Source: an uncultured Treponema sp. (GTDB lineage Bacteria > Spirochaetota > Spirochaetia > Treponematales > Treponemataceae). Taken from it: DNA of 20,389 bases. Both the position numbers and the translations under genes were made by a program. The notes below the pieces were generated by a model. It was not told where the DNA came from, did not search any database, and was given only the letters and a program-made list of their open reading frames with translations. This document shows, one piece after another, positions 1-7,132 of this stretch; position 1 is the stretch's first letter, and every line of letters starts with the position of its first letter. The DNA is taken from NCBI GenBank assembly GCA_937902125.1, contig CALDIB010000063.1:1-20389 (forward strand), read 5' to 3'.

Positions 1-24
1 CCCTACACGACGCTCTTCCGATCT
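1..24. other. Illumina TruSeq adapter remnant (technical sequence)
   Basis: The first 24 bases, ending in CGACGCTCTTCCGATCT, match the 3' end of the standard Illumina TruSeq universal / read-1 adapter. This is library-construction sequence and not genomic DNA. It shows that this end of the contig was not trimmed and warns that nearby joins may also be artefacts. Confidence 0.97.
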
Positions 25-175
25 ATTTATAATTAAACATTTCATGTTTGATAAAAAAGAAATATTCATTATTACTTGTTATACAAAAAATATATCCTTT
101 AATATTGATAATAATATTATTAATATTAAAAAAATATTTTGGCATATCAAATATATCAAATTAAGAAAAACATAT
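25..175. other. AT-rich non-coding stretch, probably 3' flank of a eukaryotic gene
   Basis: This stretch is almost entirely A and T, with short imperfect inverted repeats such as TTAATATT at 99-106 and AATATTAA at 122-129. It has no reading frame of note. It lies downstream of the stop codon of the minus-strand frame that ends at 176, so it is most simply the 3' untranslated or intergenic DNA of that eukaryote. Nothing else is visible. Confidence 0.6.
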
Positions 176-1006
176 TTAAGATAATTCTTTAATCTTTTCT
201 TCTATTTTCTTTTTATTTACTGATAATTGATATATATTCAAAGCTTGTGGCAAATCAGGGAAATATTTATAACATAAATCTAGTTCATAAGGAGGAGTTA
301 AACTTTTTATATCAATATTTAAATTATATCCATTTTCAAAATCTTCTAAACTATTATGTGTAATGAAAAAATATAAATTTTCATTTTTAATAACTAATAA
401 ATTTCTTTTGAAGAAATAATATAAAATATTTTTTAATGTATCATTTTCATTAAGGAAAATATTAACGCATTTAATATCATTCTCTTCTTTAATATCTTTA
501 TAATAAACTTTGACTTCAAATTTTTTCGGGCCATTTTTATCTTCATCTTCGAAAACAACAGAGTCTTTACTCATTTTCTTTTGAAAAGAACTTAACAAAA
601 TATTTTTTTTATTTTGATGAGTTGAGCTCGAATCAAAGGACATTTCTCTACTAATACTAATATTATTAATACTACTGGTATTAATACTACTATCATCATA
701 TTCAGAATTTTTTAAAAAGATTAGAGCCTTCGGCTCTAATCCTAACACTTTGACATAATCTCGTAAAGGTGGTATATCTAAATCAGGAGATTCACTAGGG
801 TCATCTAAACTTCTTAATTCATAAGCATCTATTGTATTATTTATACTAATTTTCATTTTTTCTTTTAATTCGGATAAAATTCTTTTTTTTATTTCTTTTA
901 CTGTTTCTGATGGATGTATTTTTATATTAATAGATTCTTTCTTATCAAATAATTGCACTTCAATATTTTTAGATAAATTATCAATTCTTTCTATTAATTT
1001 AGACCC
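176..1006 (-). CDS. Partial eukaryote-like protein, possible Sin1/Avo1 (TORC2) CRIM and Ras-binding-like domains
   Basis: The frame is open from the TAA stop at 176-178 up to the junction near 1006. The apparent start at 956-958 is GTG, and the frame continues above it (GSKLIERIDNLSKNIEV, then QLFDKK), so the 5' part is missing. The first third looks like a ubiquitin-fold / CRIM segment: TVKEIKKRIL, then YELRSLDD, then LDIPPLRDYVKVLGL and ALIFLKN. A serine/asparagine-rich linker follows. The last third (KKFEVKVYY, NDTLKNILYYFF, LTPPYELDLCYKYFPDLP) looks like a Ras-binding or ubiquitin-like domain. CRIM followed by such a domain is the layout of Sin1/Avo1, the TORC2 subunit. Base composition and linker style are unlike everything after 1013. 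No intron is needed in this part and the standard code is open throughout. The family assignment rests on pattern matching by eye. Confidence 0.4.
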   Translation of the reverse strand, partial: GSKLIERIDNLSKNIEVQLFDKKESINIKIHPSETVKEIKKRILSELKEKMKISINNTIDAYELRSLDDPSESPDLDIPPLRDYVKVLGLEPKALIFLKNSEYDDSSINTSSINNISISREMSFDSSSTHQNKKNILLSSFQKKMSKDSVVFEDEDKNGPKKFEVKVYYKDIKEENDIKCVNIFLNENDTLKNILYYFFKRNLLVIKNENLYFFITHNSLEDFENGYNLNIDIKSLTPPYELDLCYKYFPDLPQALNIYQLSVNKKKIEEKIKELS

Positions 1007-1536
1007 TTTTTTTCTCCGACTTTTTTTACCGCGGCGGCGGAAGAAGAGGCCAAGACCGGTCGGACTTCTTTTTTTCCCTTTCCGTAATGGCGAAAATAAG
1101 AGGCGGCTTCAAAAGAAAAAGGCTTTGAAAAAAAATCGCCGTCAGATTCCAAAAAAGAAAAAGGCGCTTCTTGAGGAAGTTCAGGAAAGCCGCCCATTTT
1201 TTTTCCGTTGTCTATGTCCAAGGAGCAGACGGCGCTGTAGACTTTTACAAAAAGGCCCTTTTCTTGCGCGGCGGATATGTGGTCGTAAAATTCTTGGCTT
1301 GAGGCAATTAAAAGCAGGCCGCCGGTGGCCGTGTCGATTCTGTGCAAAAGGCCGCCCTCAATTTCTTTTTTGCCCTTAACGCTTTTTACTTTTGGAAAAA
1401 GGCGGGCGCATTGGGAAAAGGCGCTTTCGTGGTCAAAGGCGGAAAGGGGCGCGGAAGGAAGGCCAGCTCTCTTATGCAAAACAACAAAGGGCTCGTCATC
1501 TTTTGGCTCGTGAAGAATTTTTATTCCGTCCGTCAT
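994..1536 (-). CDS. RluA-family RNA pseudouridine synthase, C-terminus lost at the junction
   Basis: The product would isomerise uridine to pseudouridine in rRNA or tRNA. The catalytic motif reads HRIDTATGG, which keeps the essential Asp of the family HRLDxxTSG signature. There is no S4 domain, as in RluA/RluC-like short members. Only about 177 residues are bacterial; the last three codons and the stop at 994 come from the joined AT-rich DNA. Family members are normally 220 residues or more, and the missing part should carry the GRTHQIR-like motif seen in the neighbouring paralogue. The ATG at 1534-1536 is preceded by AAGGAG at 1542-1547, five bases away, and overlaps the stop of the upstream pseudouridine synthase as ATGA. 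It is the last gene of the operon visible here. The substrate position cannot be told. Confidence 0.85.
   Translation of the reverse strand: MTDGIKILHEPKDDEPFVVLHKRAGLPSAPLSAFDHESAFSQCARLFPKVKSVKGKKEIEGGLLHRIDTATGGLLLIASSQEFYDHISAAQEKGLFVKVYSAVCSLDIDNGKKMGGFPELPQEAPFSFLESDGDFFSKPFSFEAASYFRHYGKGKKEVRPVLASSSAAAVKKVGEKKGLN
1001..1013. other. Chimeric junction between eukaryote-like and spirochaete DNA
   Basis: Base composition switches abruptly from almost pure AT to GC-containing bacterial coding sequence across a run of seven T at 1007-1013. Two unrelated minus-strand frames are interrupted here. The eukaryote-like frame loses its beginning, and the RluA-family frame loses its end, reading KKVGEKK then GLN and a stop. 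A homopolymer shared by both sides would favour a false join by overlap or ligation. Confidence 0.8.
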
Positions 1537-2594
1537 AACGACTCCTTGATTCCAGGGGAGGCGTAAGAGCGGGGATAGGCCTCTTTTAGAGCCTTTATGA
1601 CCCTCTTAAAGCGTTCTGGAACGGCGGCTTTGAACGATGAAAAATTTTTTTGGCCGGGAAGCCTTATCGTTAAAAGACGGGAATGAAGCATGAGGCTTTC
1701 GTTGGGAAAAAGAGGGTCTTTTTTTGAATAAATGGCGTCTCCCAAAACTGGACAGGACAAAAACTTCATGTGGACGCGGATTTGGTGGGTGCGGCCTGTC
1801 AAAAGGCGGACGCGAACCAAAGAATACGGTCCGTAAACGGAAACCACATGGTAGAGGCTGACCGCCCGCTTTCCCGCTGACGGAGAAGGCAAGAGATTTT
1901 TTTGCCGGCCTTCCGCGTCCTCACCAAATTTTTCGTGTTTTATCGAACCGCCGTCCAAAGGCAGGGCCTTGAAGCGCTTTCTGTCGGCGTTGTCCCTAAC
2001 GATGAGGGTGTCAACAATTCCGTCTTTTTTAGGCGGGCAGCCTCGAACAATCAAAATGTATTCTTTTTTTAAGCGGCGGCTTTTGAACTGCGCTTGAAGC
2101 CATTCTTCCGCGCCTCGATTTTTTGCGGTCACTATGACGCCGCTGGTGTCCTTGTCAAGGCGGTGGACTATTCCCGGCCGTCGGCGCGCCAAAATTTCTG
2201 GGGTCTCCCCGCCTTTAATTTGGGAAAGCGCCTCCCTTCCCCATCGATGCAAAAGCGCGTTCACAAGGGTGCCCGACCAATTTCCGGCGGCCGGATGAGT
2301 CACCATGCCCGCAACTTTGTTCACCACAGTAACGTCGTCGTTCTCAAAAATTATTTTTAGAGGAATGTCTTCCGGCTCTATGTTGTCGGGAACATTGTCT
2401 TCCCAGCGAATGTCGATTTTGTCTCCGGCGCGAACCTTGCTTGAAAGCTTGGCCGCTTTTGAGTTTAAAAGAATTTCAAGGGCGCCGCTCTTAAGCTTTG
2501 AGCGGTTGAAGGATTCGCAAGCGGAGGAAATGTATTTGTCAAGGCGCTGGCTCCCAATAAAATCATCGGGAACATCAATGTTAAAAAACGGCAC
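1533..2594 (-). CDS. rluD: RluD-like 23S rRNA pseudouridine synthase with S4 domain
   Basis: This is a 353-residue RluA-family pseudouridine synthase. From the chosen start, an S4 RNA-binding domain spans about residues 17-70 (RLDKYISSACESFNRSKL), and the catalytic core carries HRLDKDTSG at about 144-152 with the nucleophilic Asp. A later GRTHQIRVH motif is also present. This arrangement is typical of RluD, which modifies helix 69 of 23S rRNA; that exact target is inferred. The frame extends upstream to a TTG at 2636, but this would run 56 bases into the preceding gene. I prefer the GTG at 2592-2594 (protein beginning MPFFNIDVPDD), which overlaps the preceding stop by 14 bases and has GGGA/GGAA-like bases just upstream. 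The 3' end overlaps the next gene as ATGA. Confidence 0.85.
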   Translation of the reverse strand: MPFFNIDVPDDFIGSQRLDKYISSACESFNRSKLKSGALEILLNSKAAKLSSKVRAGDKIDIRWEDNVPDNIEPEDIPLKIIFENDDVTVVNKVAGMVTHPAAGNWSGTLVNALLHRWGREALSQIKGGETPEILARRRPGIVHRLDKDTSGVIVTAKNRGAEEWLQAQFKSRRLKKEYILIVRGCPPKKDGIVDTLIVRDNADRKRFKALPLDGGSIKHEKFGEDAEGRQKNLLPSPSAGKRAVSLYHVVSVYGPYSLVRVRLLTGRTHQIRVHMKFLSCPVLGDAIYSKKDPLFPNESLMLHSRLLTIRLPGQKNFSSFKAAVPERFKRVIKALKEAYPRSYASPGIKESL

Positions 2595-3093
2595 TTTCCA
2601 AATTCCCAAAAAGATACTCTTTTTTTGAGCCCTCAAAGATGAACATTCTGTCTTCCCTTGAATCCACAGGCGTTATTATAACATTCCTCATTTGTTCGGC
2701 GTTTCTTCTTTTCTTTGCCTTTTCCCGCTTGACTATGTTCACAATCAAGTCCGTGACTCCGATTCCAACGCTGATGGCGGCGGAAGCCAAAAGGATTCCC
2801 TTTATTTCGTTAAAGGAATAGCCGTCGCCGCTTGACGAAAATGGATTCCTAAAATACGAGCTGTCCCAATTGTGAGCGGCAAACATTCCCATGGAATAAG
2901 AAAGAGAGACCGCAAGAGTTGTAAAAGGCCATGAACCAAGGGTTATGATTTCTCCCCGCCACATGTCTTTGACCCATTGGGGAGTTGACTTTTCGTTGTA
3001 AGGCTCGGCGTCCGATATGGTCAAGTCGTCGGCAAAAAGAGAAAAAGATAAAATTGAAAGAAGGACAAAAAAAACAGCCCAAAACTTTTTCAA
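2581..3093 (-). CDS. Small exported or membrane-associated protein of unknown function
   Basis: I do not recognise this 170-residue protein. It has a clear signal peptide: MKK, a hydrophobic core, then FSLFA before DD, so cleavage after residue 21 is likely. Two further hydrophobic stretches lie at about 50-74 and 98-122. The second is followed by a very basic segment (KREKAKKRR), so the protein may stay in the inner membrane with that part facing the cytoplasm. The start is TTG at 3091-3093. It overlaps the YggS stop as TTGA and has GGCGGAG seven bases upstream, which supports translational coupling. It sits in an operon of RNA-modification and housekeeping genes. No catalytic motif was visible. 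Confidence 0.75.
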   Translation of the reverse strand: MKKFWAVFFVLLSILSFSLFADDLTISDAEPYNEKSTPQWVKDMWRGEIITLGSWPFTTLAVSLSYSMGMFAAHNWDSSYFRNPFSSSGDGYSFNEIKGILLASAAISVGIGVTDLIVNIVKREKAKKRRNAEQMRNVIITPVDSREDRMFIFEGSKKEYLFGNLESAVF

Positions 3094-3779
3094 TTTTTTT
3101 CTCCGCCGGAATAATCCCGCTCTCCAAAAATCGCGGTTCCTATTCGAACCATTGTGGAGCCTTCCTCCACGGCAAGGGGCCAGTCTCCTGACATTCCCAT
3201 GGAAAGTTCGGACAAATCAAATTGGGGAAATTTTTTTTGGCATTCCTCTTTTGCCTCTCTCAATTTGACAAAAGACTGGCGGACAAGATTTTTGTCTTCG
3301 GTAAAAGGAGCCATGGTCATAAAGCCCCGGGGCTCCACATGGGGGCATTGGCCAAAAGCGATTTTTTCAAGGGCCTGAAAAATTCCTTGAACGTCGGCAA
3401 AGCCGGACTTGGATTCTTCTCCAGTGTGAAGCTCAAACAAGACTTGAATTTTTTTGTCGATTTTCGCGGCCTGCTTTTCAATTTCATCCAAAAGCTCAAG
3501 GCGGTCAACAGAATCTATGGCGTCCGCGATTTTCACAGCGTCCTTAACCTTGTTCCGCTGAAGGCTTCCGATGATTCTAAGGCAAACGCCGGGATAGTCT
3601 TTTTTAATTTGCGCGAACTTTTTTTCAGCCTCTTGAACGCGGTTTTCTCCAAAAACGTTTTGCCCCGCCTTTATGGCTTCCACAACGGCTTCTGCGGGAT
3701 GAAATTTGCTGACCGCCACAAGGCCGACGTTTTGCGGCAATTGGCTTTTTATTTTTATTAAATTTTCTTTTATTGACAT
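3090..3779 (-). CDS. yggS: YggS/PLPBP-family pyridoxal-phosphate homeostasis protein
   Basis: This is a cytoplasmic PLP-binding protein of 229 residues, the usual length for the YggS/YlmE/PROSC family, which buffers pyridoxal 5'-phosphate and has no known catalytic activity. The PLP lysine is in VAVSKFHP (Lys25). FGENRVQEA follows at about 43-51, and the C-terminal phosphate-binding region reads LSMGMSGDWPLAVEEGSTMVRIGTAIFG, shown here only as family context. The ATG at 3777-3779 overlaps the ksgA stop by 10 bases. There is no Shine-Dalgarno. Instead a strong promoter lies inside the end of ksgA with its -10 six bases before the ATG, so the gene probably also has its own leaderless transcript. 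The downstream gene is coupled as TTGA. Confidence 0.93.
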   Translation of the reverse strand: MSIKENLIKIKSQLPQNVGLVAVSKFHPAEAVVEAIKAGQNVFGENRVQEAEKKFAQIKKDYPGVCLRIIGSLQRNKVKDAVKIADAIDSVDRLELLDEIEKQAAKIDKKIQVLFELHTGEESKSGFADVQGIFQALEKIAFGQCPHVEPRGFMTMAPFTEDKNLVRQSFVKLREAKEECQKKFPQFDLSELSMGMSGDWPLAVEEGSTMVRIGTAIFGERDYSGGEKN

Positions 3780-4657
3780 GCTTTTATTATAAAAGAATCG
3801 ATTGCGTCTGACAAGAGGAGCATTTGCCCGACGCTCAGAGCTTCCGCGCGGACGCTGGGGAAAAGGCCGGCTTTGGCCAAAATTTTGTCGGTTTTGTCAG
3901 AAAGTCCAAATGAAGACAAAAATTTTGTCAAATTGTTTTTTACGGTTTTTCGCCGGCTTGAAAAAAGGGCCCGCTGGCATTTTGCGAAAAGGCTTGGATT
4001 TTTGCAGGCCGGAAAATTTTCTTTTTTGCTGAACAAAACGGCGCGGGACTCCACATTGGGCCTTGGCCAAAAGTTGGCCTTTCCCAAATCGCAAACAGTC
4101 TGAACGTCGTAAGCCCATTGGCACAAAACCGAAAAGCTTGAATAGTCGTCGCTTGACTCTTTGGCGGCCATTCTGAGGGCGACTTCTTTTTGAACGGTAA
4201 AGGCGCATTTTTCAAAGCGGACGCCGCTTTCTATGGTGTCGGCGATAAGGGTTGCGGCGATGTTGTAAGGCAAGTTTCCAAAGAAAAATTTTGGGGCGCC
4301 GCTTTCTTTTAGGCGGGGCTTCCAAGTCTTTAAAACGTCGCCTTGAATCAAGGTGAATTTTCCGGCCGCTTCTTCGTCGGAAAAAAATTCCTTTAGGCAG
4401 GCGGAAAAGCCGCGGTCGATTTCAAAAACAGTGACTTTGGCGCCCAAGTCCAGCAATTCCTTTGTCATGGAACCAAGGCCCGGCCCCACTTCCCAAACAC
4501 TGTCGCCTTTTTGTACGCCCAGAGCGGCCGCGATTTTTTTTCTGGCGTCTTGGTTTATCAAAAAGTTTTGCCCAAATTTTTTTTGCATGGCCATTCCCTT
4601 GCTTTCAAGAAAGGCCGACAATTGGGCCGGCGAATTGTAGTCCGGAAGTTCTCGCAT
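3770..4657 (-). CDS. ksgA: 16S rRNA (adenine1518/1519-N6) dimethyltransferase KsgA/RsmA
   Basis: This SAM-dependent methyltransferase dimethylates two adjacent adenines in the 3' terminal helix of 16S rRNA during small-subunit maturation. At 295 residues it is of normal length. KKFGQNFLIN at about 26-35 is the family N-terminal signature, EVGPGLG (56-62) is the SAM-binding motif I, FEIDR is the acidic loop, and NLPYNI (128-133) is the catalytic motif IV. It starts with ATG at 4655-4657 and ends TAA at 3770, overlapping yggS by 10 bases. Nineteen bases separate it from the comEC stop, and these contain a -10 box and no Shine-Dalgarno. It is therefore likely expressed both from the upstream operon and as a leaderless mRNA. 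Confidence 0.96.
   Translation of the reverse strand: MRELPDYNSPAQLSAFLESKGMAMQKKFGQNFLINQDARKKIAAALGVQKGDSVWEVGPGLGSMTKELLDLGAKVTVFEIDRGFSACLKEFFSDEEAAGKFTLIQGDVLKTWKPRLKESGAPKFFFGNLPYNIAATLIADTIESGVRFEKCAFTVQKEVALRMAAKESSDDYSSFSVLCQWAYDVQTVCDLGKANFWPRPNVESRAVLFSKKENFPACKNPSLFAKCQRALFSSRRKTVKNNLTKFLSSFGLSDKTDKILAKAGLFPSVRAEALSVGQMLLLSDAIDSFIIKACQ
3786..3814 (-). promoter_or_regulatory. Predicted sigma-70 promoter for a leaderless yggS mRNA
   Basis: On the minus strand TTGTCA (3809-3814), a 17-base spacer and a perfect TATAAT (3786-3791) are followed by exactly six bases (AAAAGC) and the yggS ATG. A start at the usual seventh base after the -10 would be the A of ATG. The promoter lies within the last codons of ksgA. 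No Shine-Dalgarno is present between the -10 and the ATG. Confidence 0.7.
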
Positions 4658-4663
4658 GAAAAA

Positions 4664-4692
4664 ATTATAGCGCGCCTTAAATTTTTAGGCAA
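4664..4692 (-). promoter_or_regulatory. Predicted sigma-70 promoter for a leaderless ksgA mRNA
   Basis: On the minus strand TTGCCT (4687-4692, inside the end of comEC), a 17-base spacer and a perfect TATAAT (4664-4669) are followed by six bases (TTTTTC) and the ksgA ATG. The geometry is identical to that before yggS. Transcription is expected to start at or within one base of the A of ATG. There is no Shine-Dalgarno. Confidence 0.7.
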
Positions 4693-5963
4693 GGAATGGC
4701 GGAAAAGAACAAAACCGAGCCTTTAATTCCCTTGTAAACAAAAGAAAGAAGACAGCCGCAAAGCGGCGCGGCAAAAGGAAAAAGCAAGGATGCCAAAATG
4801 CAAAAAAGCCCAAGGTAAATAAAAATGGTCACCATGGGCGAAACAAAGACGCTTGCCAAAATTCCTGCCGGAGTCAAAAAGCCAAAAAAACGGGCGCATA
4901 TTGGCATGGATACGCTTTGAGCTCCAAGAGATTGGGCCAAAGAGTTTGCCGCGCCGGACGGAATCGCGCCGAACAAAGGCTTTGCGATAAATTCGTTGAA
5001 GGCTAGAATTCCAGCAAGCGAACCATAGGACAACATGAACGAAAGCTCTCGAATGTCACGGGGAAAGACGCAAACGTGAATCAAAAATACAAGCGCCAAA
5101 AGATTTAAAGGGCTCTTTGCCTTGATTTTTAAAAGGCCAGAAAAAATCGCCGCAAAAGAGCACAAGAGAGCCCTAAAAAGCGAGGGGGATTTTCCCGCGA
5201 ACCAAACAAAAACGCTTATGGCAAAGAGCTCTAAATACGGCGCGGCTTTTTTTCCAAAAGTCTTTTTTCCAAAGGCAAAGGCTAGCGAGCTGAACAAGGA
5301 CAAATGCATTCCGCTTAACGCCAGAACATGGCTCAAGCCTGACAGCCTAAAGGCCCGGGCGCTATCCGACTCCAAGTATGAGCGGGAACCTGAAAGCAAG
5401 GCCAGCAAAAGGCCGCCCGCGCTTCCCCAAGCGAACATCAATCGCGCGAAAAGCAAACGGCTTAAAGCTCTGAGTCTTTGAAGGCGGCCCCAAAAAGTGT
5501 CTTTAAATGAACAAGACAAAAGTTCCGAAACGTAAAAGGATTTTTTTTCCAAAGAACTTTTTTTGTCAAAGAAGGATTTTTCGCTGGCCAGCAAAACGCA
5601 GCGGGCGCCCTTGTCAAGCAAAAAGTCAACTTTTTTTCCCCGCCAAGCCGAGTAAAGGCGGCCGGGCTGATAAATTTCGCAAAGTTCCGACGGAAAATAA
5701 AGGCTGGTCTCGCCGTCCGCGCTGGAAACAAGGCCGTCCTCATTCTCCACCAAAAAAAGCCGGGCTCTGGCCAAGTTGTACTTTTTATTCTCTCCGACTT
5801 GGACAGGACAGGACAAAAGCTCGCATTCCACAAGCCTTTGATTGGATTTAGAAGAAAGAAAGCGCGGCGGCCTTGGGTCTTGGTCAGGAATAAAAGCGTA
5901 AAGCAAAACGCAAAGCGCCAGCGCCGGAAAAAGAAGAAAATTGCTCTTTAGAATGCCTACCAT
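4677..5963 (-). CDS. comEC: ComEC/Rec2-family competence membrane protein, short form
   Basis: ComEC forms the inner-membrane channel that takes up single-stranded DNA in naturally competent bacteria. This 428-residue protein has an N-terminal membrane segment (about 5-25), a soluble OB-like (DUF4131-type) region at about 40-130, and then many hydrophobic helices of the Competence domain. The domain carries the signature HVLALSGMH at 212-220 and GKSPSLFRAL. It ends directly after the membrane domain, so the C-terminal metallo-beta-lactamase domain of full-length ComEC (700-800 residues) is absent. There is no sign of a frameshift, since ksgA begins 19 bases later. ATG at 5961-5963 overlaps the preceding stop by seven bases. 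Whether the cell is competent cannot be told. Confidence 0.87.
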   Translation of the reverse strand: MVGILKSNFLLFPALALCVLLYAFIPDQDPRPPRFLSSKSNQRLVECELLSCPVQVGENKKYNLARARLFLVENEDGLVSSADGETSLYFPSELCEIYQPGRLYSAWRGKKVDFLLDKGARCVLLASEKSFFDKKSSLEKKSFYVSELLSCSFKDTFWGRLQRLRALSRLLFARLMFAWGSAGGLLLALLSGSRSYLESDSARAFRLSGLSHVLALSGMHLSLFSSLAFAFGKKTFGKKAAPYLELFAISVFVWFAGKSPSLFRALLCSFAAIFSGLLKIKAKSPLNLLALVFLIHVCVFPRDIRELSFMLSYGSLAGILAFNEFIAKPLFGAIPSGAANSLAQSLGAQSVSMPICARFFGFLTPAGILASVFVSPMVTIFIYLGLFCILASLLFPFAAPLCGCLLSFVYKGIKGSVLFFSAIPCLKI

Positions 5964-7132
5964 TTAAGTCTCGTAAGCGCGTTGCGAGCGGCGGCGGCAA
6001 CCTCCTCAGGATAGTTTTGGACATAAGTTACATAAAGCAAAGAGTCAAACGAGGACTTGTCGCCGAGTTCTGCCAGCGCGTTGATAACGGCAAGAACCAC
6101 AGTCTTGTCGGGCGCGTTCCCGGCTTCTTGAGCCTTGTTCATCAAATCCAAATATTCCGTAAACGGCTGAACGGCCGCGCGGGAAGAAAGAGTCGCGACG
6201 CAAGAAATTGATTTTGTCAATTGCTCCGCGCTCAAATATTTTCCGTTGTAATCCAGTTTGGCCATATTAAAGTAACTCTTTGCCAAATCGCCGGCGCGAG
6301 TCCACTTGTTTTCAGCCAAAACTTGCGCCATTTCCAATTGGAAAACGGCAAGGTCTTGCGAATGAGAGGAATTGCCCGCCAATATCATCGCTCTGTTTAG
6401 CGTTTTTTCAGCGATTTCAGAACGCAAAGCGGCGGAAATCGATTGATTTTTGACAAAAATTTTAGAAAGTAGTTTTAATTCAACAAAGTCCGCCTTTTCA
6501 ACCGCCTCAAATATTTCGTTTAAGGACTTGTCGCAAATATTGGCCAAGGCTTTTGAAACGTCTCCATCCAACTCGGACCAAATCGGCTGGCGCAAAATCG
6601 AATGCAAAATGCCAAAAGAAGAGCCGTTTCCAATCGACGAAAGGGTTTCGATTGACTTTTTTACGGTTTCGTCGGCCGCTCCTCCCGCTGCGACTTTTTG
6701 AGACAAGTAGCCGTTGACAAAGGCCGTCCAATCGGAATTTTCCTTTTTTTCATGCAAAACAGCTATTTTGTCCAAAACGCTGACCCTAACGTTTATGTCG
6801 TCAACGCCGTAAAAGACGTCTGAAAAGTCTTGAAAAACCATAACTGGATTTTTTTGGTATTCTTCAACAGGATAAGAAAGGATTCCTGCCACCGCAAGGC
6901 CGGCCAAATCCCTGTCGCCTTCTAGCAAAATCGCGTTGTCAACAACAAAGTCAACGGCTTTTTTTGCCAAGGCGGAATTGCCGGAACTTTTTACAGCGGC
7001 GATTTTATCCGTGATGTTTCCTTTTGCAAATTTAATCTCTTCTTTAACAAGCGGGTCGCTTTGCGAAAAGCCTTGCGCGGCCGCAAAAAGCGTCGCCGCA
7101 AAGACGAAAATTTTTTCAGCTCGTTTTTTCAT
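5957..7132 (-). CDS. Exported alpha-helical (HEAT-like) repeat protein
   Basis: This is a 391-residue protein with a typical signal peptide (MKKRAEK, a hydrophobic stretch, AAAQGFS before QSD; cleavage near residue 23). The mature part is a string of helical pairs like HEAT or armadillo repeats. The clearest is the last one, with VVLAVINALAELGD and EEVAAAARNALTRLKW at the C-terminus, the usual spacing of a HEAT unit. It probably acts as a protein-binding scaffold in the periplasm or at the outer membrane. No enzymatic motif is visible. It starts with ATG at 7130-7132, has AAAGGA at 7139-7144 six bases upstream, and is coupled to the PilZ gene by an ATGA overlap. The specific role is unknown. 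Confidence 0.75.
   Translation of the reverse strand: MKKRAEKIFVFAATLFAAAQGFSQSDPLVKEEIKFAKGNITDKIAAVKSSGNSALAKKAVDFVVDNAILLEGDRDLAGLAVAGILSYPVEEYQKNPVMVFQDFSDVFYGVDDINVRVSVLDKIAVLHEKKENSDWTAFVNGYLSQKVAAGGAADETVKKSIETLSSIGNGSSFGILHSILRQPIWSELDGDVSKALANICDKSLNEIFEAVEKADFVELKLLSKIFVKNQSISAALRSEIAEKTLNRAMILAGNSSHSQDLAVFQLEMAQVLAENKWTRAGDLAKSYFNMAKLDYNGKYLSAEQLTKSISCVATLSSRAAVQPFTEYLDLMNKAQEAGNAPDKTVVLAVINALAELGDKSSFDSLLYVTYVQNYPEEVAAAARNALTRLKW

Noticed and set aside
25..1006. Eukaryotic gene acquired by the spirochaete through horizontal transfer
   Set aside because: An adapter sits at the end, both genes are broken at the junction, and the base composition is wholly unameliorated. A technical chimera explains this better.
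994..1536. Natural truncation or frameshift of the second pseudouridine synthase
   Set aside because: The frame is intact up to the composition switch; the last codons and stop are supplied by the foreign DNA. The loss is due to the junction.
2595..2636. TTG at 2636 as the start of the RluD-like gene
   Set aside because: It would add 14 poorly conserved-looking residues and overlap the upstream gene by 56 bases; the GTG at 2594 is better placed.
3222..3761. Plus-strand frame of 179 codons opposite yggS
   Set aside because: YggS on the minus strand is unambiguous and complete. The antisense frame has no recognisable features and is explained by codon bias.
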